A stretch of DNA of 32,379 nucleotides from an uncultured Lachnospiraceae bacterium (GTDB taxonomy: Bacteria > Bacillota > Clostridia > Lachnospirales > Lachnospiraceae). The DNA lies in contig CANDKY010000039.1 of NCBI GenBank assembly GCA_947385425.1, forward strand, positions 1 to 32,379, in the 5' to 3' direction. The position numbers and the translations under genes were made by a program. The notes under the pieces are model-generated. The model was not told where the DNA came from. It saw only the letters and a program-made list of their open reading frames with translations, and made no database searches. Of this stretch, positions 15,889 to 23,459 are shown piece after piece; the stretch's first letter is position 1, and every line of letters begins with the position of its first letter.

Positions 15889-17766
15889 ATGGCATTAATG
15901 ATATGTCCGGATTGTGGGAAAATGGTGTCAGATAGGGCAGGCGCGTGTCCCGGCTGCGGCTGTCCTGCTGATTATTTTAAACCGGAGAGTGAAATTGTGC
16001 AAAGCAGTGAAATAAAAGCTGCAACAGGAAAAGAAGATGATGTGAGGAAGGTGAGTGATATTGAAGATGATGACGATATAATTGATGGATTTTTTTTATT
16101 GGGAATGAGAATAGAATATCCTCAAAGTGCAGAAGTATATATTCGTGTGTTAAAGATGCATAATCGCTTTGCTTATGAAGCCGAGTGTGAGTTGAGGGAT
16201 AAATATAAAAGTGTAAAAGTGATGGACAGGGTGGTACGGGAGGTGATTCCGGCAGCAATAATGGAGATAAATAAAGTTGTAAGAGAAAATGTAGAATTGC
16301 TGTATAAAAATAATATATATATTTCTGAAAGTGAATTTAAAAGAAAATATGATATAGATTTTCCAGGAATGATAAAACCTATGTTAGAAGCTTATGGAGA
16401 AACAACGGAAGCAGCGGAAAGAAAAAAATTGTGGCGGGAATTTGAGCGAGCAGGGAGAAGTCATTGGGAGGGCTGGGAATTAGGAGGATTTGGGATAAAA
16501 GGTGCTATTAGCGGAGCGGTCAAAGCCGGGGCGATGAATGCAGTAACGGGTATGGGAAGGGCGATAGGTGATACAATAGTAGATGGTGCTGATGAAACCG
16601 AGGCTCAAAATGCGAAACAAAAGATATACAATGATGAGAGCCTCCAAAAAAATTTTTTCAGGTCAATGCGTGTATGCATTATGAATGCAGATATTGGGTT
16701 AGCGGAGACTTTGGCAGGCAGAAAAAAAACAGATATAATCCTCATGAGCCTGGATGCTGCAATGGAAGTTTTTGAAGCAGCAAATTTGTATGAAAAGAAT
16801 TTGATTAAGAAGGCTCAAAAGTGTATTGAGGCAATTCAACTGTACCCTTTGATAACTGAATTTTATAAGCCGGTAATTCAGGCTGTGTATTTAAAGGGCG
16901 GGGATGATATAAATGAACTAATGCGCCTTATTAAATTTTGGAATATGGATGGGGATTACAAATCATTTGTATTACAGGCAGAAAAAGGAATACTGGTAAA
17001 CAAATATTTTTCAGCACATAAAGAGGCAGAAAAAGCCAATTTTTCTGATTATAGCCCGTCTACATATATAAAACTAAAGGAAACCAGGAAGGAACTAATT
17101 CATGCGGTAGGGAATACAGAACTTCCTGAGATAGTGCCGTTCTGCCGTTCATTAAAGTCGTATTTTGATAATTGCCTGGATAAGGAAAACTGTTTGTCTT
17201 CAATTGAAATTATAAAGGCTGCAGATGATGAAGTACCAATAGAAGATTTTATTCACAGGATACATAATGAAAAGTCAGTATTGCCAGGATTGTTAAAAGA
17301 AATTTGGGTAAAGGGCGATTCAGATGATATACCAGAAGCGAGGATAAAAAATAAATGGCAGCTCCCGATGGAAGATATTATCTATATGTACCAGAATAAA
17401 GCGGTTTTTGGCACTATGTTTGGCGGAAAAGGATTTGTCTTAACAAACTCGTTGTTATGCGATCTCAATTCAGGCAGTATTATCGGATTAGGCCTGAGTG
17501 TGAATATTAAATATGAAGTGAAGGATTCCACAGTACGTGTCTCTAATGGCAAAGAAGAAATAATTATTGATTTGAGTACGGAAAGGCCAGCAGCAAGAAG
17601 GTTCATGTATGTCTGCCTTGAAGCATTTATTGCAGATTATTGTAAGGTACCTGAGAAAAAAATTTTTTGCCCATACTGTGGGAACCAGATTCCGCATAAG
17701 GTAAAATTTTGTAATTTTTGTGGGAAAATGAACAGATATGGGATGAAGGAGGAAATAGGCTTATGA
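15889..17766 (+). CDS. Large protein with zinc ribbons at both ends
   Basis: A 625-residue protein. Residues 6-23 form a zinc ribbon (CPDCG...CPGCGCP), and a second lies at the C-terminus (CPYCGNQ...FCNFCGK). Between them is a helical region (about 90-290) with a Gly/Ala-rich stretch (GGFGIKGAISGAVKAGAMNA) that may touch membranes, and then a beta-rich region with IIYMYQNKAVFGTMFGGKGF, like a PH/GRAM-type fold. An upstream TTG in frame exists, but the ATG at 15889 with an AGAAAGGA site is the better start. Its stop overlaps the ATG of the next zinc-ribbon gene (ATGA). It is probably a regulatory or envelope-stress-type protein working with the neighbouring membrane proteins, which is inference only. 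Confidence 0.7.
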   Translation: MALMICPDCGKMVSDRAGACPGCGCPADYFKPESEIVQSSEIKAATGKEDDVRKVSDIEDDDDIIDGFFLLGMRIEYPQSAEVYIRVLKMHNRFAYEAECELRDKYKSVKVMDRVVREVIPAAIMEINKVVRENVELLYKNNIYISESEFKRKYDIDFPGMIKPMLEAYGETTEAAERKKLWREFERAGRSHWEGWELGGFGIKGAISGAVKAGAMNAVTGMGRAIGDTIVDGADETEAQNAKQKIYNDESLQKNFFRSMRVCIMNADIGLAETLAGRKKTDIILMSLDAAMEVFEAANLYEKNLIKKAQKCIEAIQLYPLITEFYKPVIQAVYLKGGDDINELMRLIKFWNMDGDYKSFVLQAEKGILVNKYFSAHKEAEKANFSDYSPSTYIKLKETRKELIHAVGNTELPEIVPFCRSLKSYFDNCLDKENCLSSIEIIKAADDEVPIEDFIHRIHNEKSVLPGLLKEIWVKGDSDDIPEARIKNKWQLPMEDIIYMYQNKAVFGTMFGGKGFVLTNSLLCDLNSGSIIGLGLSVNIKYEVKDSTVRVSNGKEEIIIDLSTERPAARRFMYVCLEAFIADYCKVPEKKIFCPYCGNQIPHKVKFCNFCGKMNRYGMKEEIGL

Positions 17767-18275
17767 AATGCCGGAATTGCGGTGCAGAATTTGAAGAGGG
17801 GATGTTTTGTCCTGAATGTGGGATGAAAAATACAGAAGTTGTCATCAGTGAGAATGAGGTTGCAAAGACAGCAGAGGAAGAAAGGAAAAAAGCAAGGGAG
17901 GCTGTTATTGCAGAGGCAAAAAAACGTGTGGAGGAAGAAAAAAATGAAATCCGGGAAAGAGCTGAAAAGGAGGTATGGGAAGAGGCTGTAAAAGCAGCAA
18001 AGCAGGAAGCTGCCAAAAATATATCTTTTGAGGATGAAGAAATAAGAAATGAGGCATCTAAACGTATCCGTGAAGAGGCTATCCCAAATGCAGCAGAAGA
18101 AGAAAAGCGGAGAATGCAGGAAGCAGAAAACAGGAAAATCAAAGAAGAAAAAGCTATAAACAGAAAAGCTATTATTTCTCTGATTTTGGGCATTGCTTCA
18201 TGGGTTGGGATGATAACTGTTATTATACCTATGGTTGGTGGCATTTGGGCTATAGTTGATGGTGTAAAAGCATAA
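17763..18275 (+). CDS. Zinc-ribbon, coiled-coil, membrane-anchored protein
   Basis: A 170-residue protein in three parts: a zinc ribbon at residues 3-19 (CRNCG...CPECG), a long Glu/Lys/Ala-rich coiled coil (about 35-130), and a C-terminal hydrophobic segment (IISLILGIASWVGMITVIIP plus MVGGIWAIVDGVKA) like the first half of a DUF4190 domain. The ATG overlaps the previous stop, with a GGAGGAAATAGGCTT leader. A cytoplasmic sensor tethered to the membrane is plausible. The membrane part appears to continue in another frame at 18296. Confidence 0.7.
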   Translation: MKCRNCGAEFEEGMFCPECGMKNTEVVISENEVAKTAEEERKKAREAVIAEAKKRVEEEKNEIRERAEKEVWEEAVKAAKQEAAKNISFEDEEIRNEASKRIREEAIPNAAEEEKRRMQEAENRKIKEEKAINRKAIISLILGIASWVGMITVIIPMVGGIWAIVDGVKA

Positions 18276-18295
18276 AAGGAAATACAAAATATAAA

Positions 18296-18370
18296 ATGTG
18301 TGCTGTTATAGGTATAGTTTTATCCATATTGTTATATATTTTGATAATTATAGTGGGTATTTTTGGATAA
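18296..18370 (+). CDS. 24-aa hydrophobic peptide, possibly the detached DUF4190 tail
   Basis: The frame encodes MCAVIGIVLSILLYILIIIV and GIFG, one transmembrane helix. In DUF4190 proteins a first hydrophobic pair is followed by 'AI.GIILSIIG..' as seen here. So this may be the lost C-terminal helix of the 170-aa protein, shifted out of frame, rather than an independent gene. A weak AAAGGAAA site lies about 15 bases upstream. Confidence 0.35.
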   Translation: MCAVIGIVLSILLYILIIIVGIFG

Positions 18371-18505
18371 TATGTAATTGGTATAAATTAGAAAATTTCT
18401 TATATATGAAAAGCTATTAGACAGGGTGTAAAAGTAAAGAGGCTGAAATTATATATGATATCCTTGAAACAATAAACCAACCCAATTTCAAGGAGGTAAT
18501 ATATT

Positions 18506-19438
18506 ATGGCAGCAAACGTGGAAACAATGTTCTACACAAGGGAGAAACCGTGGCACGGCTTGGGAGTAAGGGTATGGGAAGCCCCTTCCTCAGCGGATGC
18601 CCTGCGCCTTGCGGGGCTGGACTGGCAGGTGCTGCAGGAACCCATTTATACAGGCACCGGGGAAACGGTGGCAGGCTATAAGGCAAACGTCCGTGACAAC
18701 GACCGGAAGGTATTAGGGGTAGTGACCGACCGCTATAAGGTTATCCAGAACCGGGAGGCTTTTGCCTTCACGGATTCCCTGCTGGGGAATGGCGTGCGCT
18801 ATGAGACGGCAGGCTCCCTGCAGGAGGGGAAGAAGGTATGGATACTGGCACGGCTCCCGAGGGAGTATATCATTTCCGGGGAGCGCATTTCCCCCTACCT
18901 TGTGTTTTCCAACACCCATGACGGGAGCGGGGCAGTCAGGGTCGCGCTTACACCCATAAGGGTGGTGTGCAACAACACGCTGAACCTTGCGCTGGCCACG
19001 GCGAAACGTTCCTGGACAATGATACATACCGGGAATATAAAAGATAAAATCAGGGAGGCGGAGGACACGCTCTTCATGGCGGAGGAATACATGGACAGCC
19101 TCGGGAAGGAGTTCGGGAGGCTGCAGGGACAGAAACTTTCGGACAGTCAGGTGAAGGGATTCATTGAACAGCTTTTACCGGTGGAAAAGGATGCAACGCC
19201 GGTACAGGGCAAAAACATAAGGAGACTGAGGGAGGACATGGAAAGGCGCTATTATGACGCGCCGGATTTGCAGGATGTCGGGGACAACGCCTACCGCTTC
19301 ATCAATGCCGTGTCGGATTTCGCCACGCATTCCAGGCCGCTGCGCCGGACGGCGAATTATAAGGAGAACCTGTTTATCCGCACCATGGAAGGGAACCCAC
19401 TGATTGATAAGGCATACCAGCTTGTGGGTGCGGCTTAA
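18506..19438 (+). CDS. DUF932 family phage/plasmid-like protein
   Basis: A 310-residue member of DUF932 (phage/plasmid-like protein TIGR03299), common on conjugative elements and phages next to recombination genes. Typical features are the start with WHGLG (residues about 15-20), VTDRYKVIQNREAFAF, ISPYLVFSNTHDGSGAVRVA and RVVCNNTLNLAL. The exact biochemical role is unknown in the family. A strong CAAGGAGGT site precedes the ATG. It opens the G-rich recombination operon that runs to about 23.35 kb, and the base composition changes sharply from the AT-rich operon before it. Confidence 0.9.
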   Translation: MAANVETMFYTREKPWHGLGVRVWEAPSSADALRLAGLDWQVLQEPIYTGTGETVAGYKANVRDNDRKVLGVVTDRYKVIQNREAFAFTDSLLGNGVRYETAGSLQEGKKVWILARLPREYIISGERISPYLVFSNTHDGSGAVRVALTPIRVVCNNTLNLALATAKRSWTMIHTGNIKDKIREAEDTLFMAEEYMDSLGKEFGRLQGQKLSDSQVKGFIEQLLPVEKDATPVQGKNIRRLREDMERRYYDAPDLQDVGDNAYRFINAVSDFATHSRPLRRTANYKENLFIRTMEGNPLIDKAYQLVGAA

Positions 19439-19527
19439 GGCATCCGGGGGCGGGGCCATATATAATAAGGAAGAAAAAAATGCAGCCCCGGCTTATCCCG
19501 GTATTGGGATACGGGAGGGCGCATGTA

Positions 19528-19626
19528 ATGAGGATGGGTTTATGGGAAGTAAATACAGATACCGGAAAAGAGGAGTATCCTGCGGGGTACTCCATTTTTG
19601 TCCCCAGGCACCAGATAAAGCAATAA
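19528..19626 (+). CDS. Short 32-aa open frame in the recombination operon
   Basis: The frame MRMGLWEVNTDTGKEEYPAG then YSIFVPRHQIKQ has a GGGAGGG site eight bases before its ATG, on the operon strand. I do not recognise it. The frame beyond its TAA looks somewhat protein-like (RAGDALQAAAGTG), so it could be the front of a decayed gene. The rest of 19439-19894 shows no clear gene. Confidence 0.4.
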   Translation: MRMGLWEVNTDTGKEEYPAGYSIFVPRHQIKQ

Positions 19627-19894
19627 AGGGCAGGGGATGCCCTGCAGGCTGCTGCAGGGACGGGGATACAGGGAGCTGCCCGTGGGATGACGGGATGGGC
19701 ATAATACCGGGAAAACCAGGAGGCTTATGGGGGCGGATGGGATGGTAGGGGGCATATCAGCAAGTGACAGGGCTAATTTTGATGCTGCCCTAAAATGGAT
19801 GGGGATTGCCAGGGTTTATAAAAAATATATGGAACCGGGAGGGCAAAGACTGCCAGCCGGAGGGAAGAAGAAAAAAGCAGGAAGGAGAGATTTT

Positions 19895-20825
19895 ATGTAC
19901 ACAAAAATACCAGTTGGGGACATGTGCAGGGAGGAATGGCTGAGATTAAGGAAAACAGGGTTAGGCGGTTCGGACGCGGGGGCAGTGTGCGGGCTGAACC
20001 CGTACAGCAGCCCAATGAAGGTATACCGGGACAAGACTTGTGAGGGTATAGAAGAGCAGGACAATGAGGCCATGAGGCAGGGGCGTGACCTGGAGGAATA
20101 TGTGGCACAGCGGTTTACGGAAGCCACCGGGTTAAAAGTGCGGCGTTCCAATTACATGTACCGCAGCAAAGAATACCCGTTCATGATTGCGGATGTTGAC
20201 CGCATGGTAGTTGGTGAGGATGCAGGGCTGGAATGCAAGACAGTAAGCGCTTACAATGCGGATAAATGGGAGGGCGGGGATATCCCCCTCCATTATGTGC
20301 TGCAGTGTTACCACTACATGGCTGTTACAGGGAAACGTGTATGGTATATAGCGGCAGTTATCCTGGGGAGGGGGGTTCACTTACCGGAAACTGGAATGGG
20401 ACGGCGGGCTGGTTGGGCAGCTTGTAGAATTGGAAAGGGACTTCTGGGATGGCTATGTAATCCCAAAGATTATCCCGCCGCCAGATGGGAGCAAAGTTTG
20501 TGATGAAGTGCTTGGGCAGTATTTCCACACGGCGAGGAAGGCAAGTGCAGTGAAGCTTGTGGGGTTTGATGAAAAGTTAAGGAGGCGTGAGGAAATCCTT
20601 GGCTCCATTTCAGAACTGCAGGAGGAACAGAAGCAGATTGAGCAGGAAGTGAAACTGTTTATGAAGGATAATGAATCTGCAAGCAGCGGGTGTTTCCGTG
20701 TCTCATGGAAGAACATTGATTCCACAAAGCTTGACACGGAGCGGATTAAGGCGGAAAAACCGGAACTATACGCGGATTACGGGAAAACATCCCATTACAG
20801 GCGGTTTGAAGTGAAAACGGCATAG
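19895..20825 (+). pseudogene. YqaJ/lambda-type exonuclease, frameshifted
   Basis: Encodes a YqaJ viral-recombinase-family exonuclease (about 309 residues if repaired), which resects double-stranded ends for strand annealing. Motifs are GLGGSDAGAVCGLNPYSSP (22-40), MRQGRDLEEYV (60-70), the catalytic Asp in IADVD (98-102) and ECK (113-115). At 20370-20375 a run of six G shifts the frame: frame 1 goes on to a false tail ending at 20503, and the true tail (FTYRKLEWDGGLVGQLVELE and on) lies in the next frame to 20825. Removing one G restores the gene. The start ATG has AAGGAGAG; the frame is open upstream to 19727, where an ATG has an AGGAGG only three bases away. It may be decay or sequencing error. 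Confidence 0.85.
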
Positions 20826-20836
20826 GGGAGGCACAG

Positions 20837-21634
20837 ATGGCAGGGACAGAGAAAAACACAATAAGGCTGTTAAAAGCAGATGAGATTGAATGCAGGGTTT
20901 CCACGGTGAATGAAAAGGGCGTAAGCCTGCTCCTTTATAAGGACGCAAGGGTAGACCAGAAGATACTGGATGAAACCTTCGGGATTTTCGGGTGGAAAAG
21001 GAGCCACCAGTGCATAGACGGGAACCTATACTGCACCGTGGAAGTTTTTGACAAGGAAAAGGGGGAATGGGTGTCCAAACAGGACGTAGGCACAGTGGGG
21101 CATACGGAGAAGGAGAAATCCCAGGCGTCGGATTCCTTTAAGAGGGCGTGCTTTAACTGGGGCATCGGGCGGGAGCTTTATACCGCGCCGTTTATCTGGG
21201 TGCCTGCAGGGAAGGCGGCAATCCAATGGAAAGAGGGGCAGGACGGGAAAAAGCATTATTACTGCAGCGACCGCTTTTCTGTCTGCTCCATCCAATATAA
21301 TAGTAACAGGGAGATATCCGGGCTTATTATTGTAAATGGCAGCGGGCAGGCAGTATATGGGAGGGAAACCCAGGAGTTTCCCGGCGAAAAAGCGAAAACA
21401 GCACAAAAACAGGAAGCGGCGGAAAAACAGGAAGGGACGAAGGGAGCGACACAGGGGAGTGCCATTTCCAGGGAACAGATGGATTCCTTACAGGCAGAGC
21501 TTGCAAGGACGGGGGTAGCAATGGAGGCGGTACAGGAAAGGTACCGGATACAGGAACCGGAAGTAATGGGCGGGGAACTTTACAGCAGAGTGATGAATGC
21601 CCTGAAAAAGACAAAAACAGCAGGGGCAGCATAA
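20837..21634 (+). CDS. Rad52/22-like single-strand annealing protein
   Basis: A 265-residue recombinase of the Rad52/22 double-strand-break-repair group found in phages and mobile elements. The segment FGIFGWKRSHQCIDGNLYCT with VEVFDKEKGEWVSKQD, and then the hallmark SDSFKRACFNWGIGRELYTA with PFIW, form the annealing core (about 45-130). The C-terminal part (from about 185) is a Gln/Lys/Glu-rich linker followed by a short helical domain. It lies 11 bases after the YqaJ gene. Exonuclease plus annealing protein act as a Red-like pair that repairs or circularises element DNA. Confidence 0.9.
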   Translation: MAGTEKNTIRLLKADEIECRVSTVNEKGVSLLLYKDARVDQKILDETFGIFGWKRSHQCIDGNLYCTVEVFDKEKGEWVSKQDVGTVGHTEKEKSQASDSFKRACFNWGIGRELYTAPFIWVPAGKAAIQWKEGQDGKKHYYCSDRFSVCSIQYNSNREISGLIIVNGSGQAVYGRETQEFPGEKAKTAQKQEAAEKQEGTKGATQGSAISREQMDSLQAELARTGVAMEAVQERYRIQEPEVMGGELYSRVMNALKKTKTAGAA

Positions 21635-21704
21635 AGACAGCTAAGGGATAAGGGATATTTCCCGGCAGCATCTGCCGGGGCAGTGCCCAGCCGTTTACAA
21701 ACAA

Positions 21705-21848
21705 TTGCCTCTGCGGACTGGCAAAATTTTAGCCTTTGTTTATCCGGGACAGGGGGAGGATAGCTGGCTGTGTTTTTCCGGCGGCTTTATCCTGTCGGTT
21801 ACGGAAGTGGAAGGGCAAATGCGGGGCTTAAAAAGGAGGAAAAAATAA
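21705..21848 (+). CDS. Possible small protein (47 aa) before DUF5688 gene
   Basis: From TTG 21705 the frame reads LPLRTGKILAFVYPGQGEDS, WLCFSGGFILSVTEVEGQMR and a lysine-rich tail. The composition looks protein-like. There is no ribosome site, so it may be an unexpressed or truncated gene. Confidence 0.3.
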   Translation: MPLRTGKILAFVYPGQGEDSWLCFSGGFILSVTEVEGQMRGLKRRKK

Positions 21849-21869
21849 ATGGGACATGAGGGAAAATAG

Positions 21870-22769
21870 ATGGAATATGAAGATTTTAAGGGGCAGCTTT
21901 GTGCAGAGCTGGCCGATTTTTACGGGGAGGACGCACAGGTAGGCATAAGGAGGGTAGAAGGGAATAACGGGCAGGGCTATGACGGCCTTGAAATTGTTTT
22001 GGGGGGCATGGGTGGCCTGGCGCCAGTGATAAATACCGGGAAGCTGTATGAGGAATACCATGCAGGCACTATGGACATGTGGGGATGCATAGAGGCGGCC
22101 TACCAGATGGCGGAGGCGTTTGAATGCCCGGAAGGCATGCGGCAGCTTGCAGAAGAAATCAAGGACTGGGATTCTGTCCGGGAAGATGTCTACCCAATTT
22201 TACTCCATACCGGGCAGAACCGGAAAATGCTGCAGGATATGGTATCCATGCCGTTCATGGATTTATCCATAGCCTATACTGTCAGCAGGGAGATGCCCGG
22301 GTATGGGGACTGCCGGGTAAGGATAAGCCGGGTCCTGTTAGGGGGCTACGGGATAAGCAGCATGGAGCTGCACAGGCAGGCCATGGAGAACATGGGGAAG
22401 GGCGGCTACCATTTCCAGGACATAGCAGGCATCATTGGGGATTTAATGGGGATAGGGAAGGAGGGCATGCACCTGCCTGGCCAGTTTCCGGGGACGGAAA
22501 TGTATGTCCTAACGAACCGGATAAAAAAATATGGCGCAGCAGGGATACTGGATAAAAAACTGGTGAAAGACTTTGCAGGGGGGCGTGACTTCTTTATCCT
22601 GCCCTCTTCCGTCAATGAGGTTATATTTGTCCCGGTTTCAGGAAGTGTTGGGAGGGACAGCCTCGACCGCATGGTGCGGGAGATTAATGAGGCGGAGGTG
22701 CCAATCGAAGAGCGCCTATCCGACCATGCCTATTATTATGATGCCCAGGCTGATGAAATAAGGATGTAG
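21870..22769 (+). CDS. DUF5688 family protein
   Basis: A 299-residue protein of DUF5688, a family frequent in Lachnospiraceae mobile regions and without known function. Recognisable parts are the N-terminal region (YGEDAQVGIRRVEGNNGQGY then DGLEIV), NRKMLQDMVSMPFMDLSIAY with TV, TNRIKKYGAAGILD and the family's ending block RDFFILPSSVNEVIFVPV. The ribosome site for the given ATG is not obvious. An AAAAAGGAGG lies about 30 bases upstream next to an ATG that yields only a six-residue peptide (MGHEGK), so reinitiation is possible. It follows the annealing-protein gene in the same operon. Confidence 0.85.
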   Translation: MEYEDFKGQLCAELADFYGEDAQVGIRRVEGNNGQGYDGLEIVLGGMGGLAPVINTGKLYEEYHAGTMDMWGCIEAAYQMAEAFECPEGMRQLAEEIKDWDSVREDVYPILLHTGQNRKMLQDMVSMPFMDLSIAYTVSREMPGYGDCRVRISRVLLGGYGISSMELHRQAMENMGKGGYHFQDIAGIIGDLMGIGKEGMHLPGQFPGTEMYVLTNRIKKYGAAGILDKKLVKDFAGGRDFFILPSSVNEVIFVPVSGSVGRDSLDRMVREINEAEVPIEERLSDHAYYYDAQADEIRM

Positions 22770-22915
22770 GGGTGCCATCAGGAATGCAGGGGCGGTTACT
22801 GCAGGAGGGGCCGGCCAGGACAGTCCGTGCAGAATATACTATCTGGCGTAAGGGATTATTTATATCCGATACATAGGGCTGCCTTACCAGGGCAGGAGAG
22901 AAAGGGGGTGGTGGG

Positions 22916-22990
22916 ATGGATGAAATAACAAAAGCGGTTGTAATCGGAGTGCTTTCCATAGTGATTGCGGCACTGAAAGGCGAAGAATGA
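22916..22990 (+). CDS. 24-aa hydrophobic micropeptide
   Basis: MDEITKAVVIGVLSIVIAAL then KGEE, a short peptide with one hydrophobic helix and charged ends. It has a clear AAAGGGGGTGGTGGG leader. Its position in the operon and clean start suggest it is translated. It resembles no family I can name; membrane-active or toxin-like peptides have this form. Confidence 0.45.
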   Translation: MDEITKAVVIGVLSIVIAALKGEE

Positions 22991-23079
22991 CAGGGAGAAA
23001 ACAGGCCTGCAGAAGTCAGGGCTTTTGAAAGGGAAACAAGCAGGAAGGGACGGGCGGGATGGAAAAGAAAGGATGAAGG

Positions 23080-23345
23080 ATGCTGGATGTGCTGGCGGAC
23101 GAACGGATAAAGACAGCGCTGGAAACGGCACTGGAAAAAATGCGGAGTACCAGGAAGCACTGAAACAGCAGGAAGAGACAGTGGGGCAGATGGAAAATGA
23201 GAAGCCCGGCGGGGGATGGGGGAAGATGGCGGACAGGACAGTGACCGCTGTCAACCACTGCGGTGTGGTGTACGGGGCCGCTGCCTACCGGCAGGGAATG
23301 CAGGACGGGATAAGGGGTGCGCTTGAAGTTATGAAAGCTGCCTGA
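23080..23345 (+). pseudogene. Small hypothetical operon protein, frameshifted
   Basis: The frame from ATG 23080 (site AAAGGATGAAGG) reads MLDVLADERIKTALETALEK then meets a run of six A (23135-23140) and stops at 23163. The next frame goes on EYQEALKQQEETVGQMENEK and ends AAYRQGMQDGIRGALEVMKA A at 23345. One more A joins them into a protein of about 88 residues. The C-terminal 'Y.QG..DG....LE' ending recurs in small proteins of clostridial elements. Function unknown. The cause may be decay or a homopolymer error. Confidence 0.6.
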
Positions 23346-23353
23346 ATTATTAG

Positions 23354-23397
23354 AAAGCAGGCCCAACAGAACATACGTCAATGGTTGGGCCTGCTTT
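23354..23397 (+). terminator. Terminator closing the recombination operon
   Basis: Perfect 14-base arms AAAGCAGGCCCAAC (23354-23367) and GTTGGGCCTGCTTT (23384-23397) with a 16-base loop. They lie nine bases past the operon's last stop. The symmetric A/T ends let it serve the leftward STAND gene as well. Confidence 0.85.
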
Positions 23398-23459
23398 AAA
23401 CACAAATTATTCAGAAGTCAATGGATGGTGTAAAACACGGAGGATGGGCTTTCTGAATA

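Noticed and set aside
17627-18244. A 205-aa minus-strand frame opposite the zinc-ribbon coiled-coil gene
   Set aside because: It is Ser/Phe/Ala-rich antisense of the Glu/Lys coiled coil, with no ribosome site.
23354-23397. The 14-bp inverted repeat as an att or transposon end
   Set aside because: It directly follows an operon stop and has the stem-loop form of a terminator, and no second copy is present.
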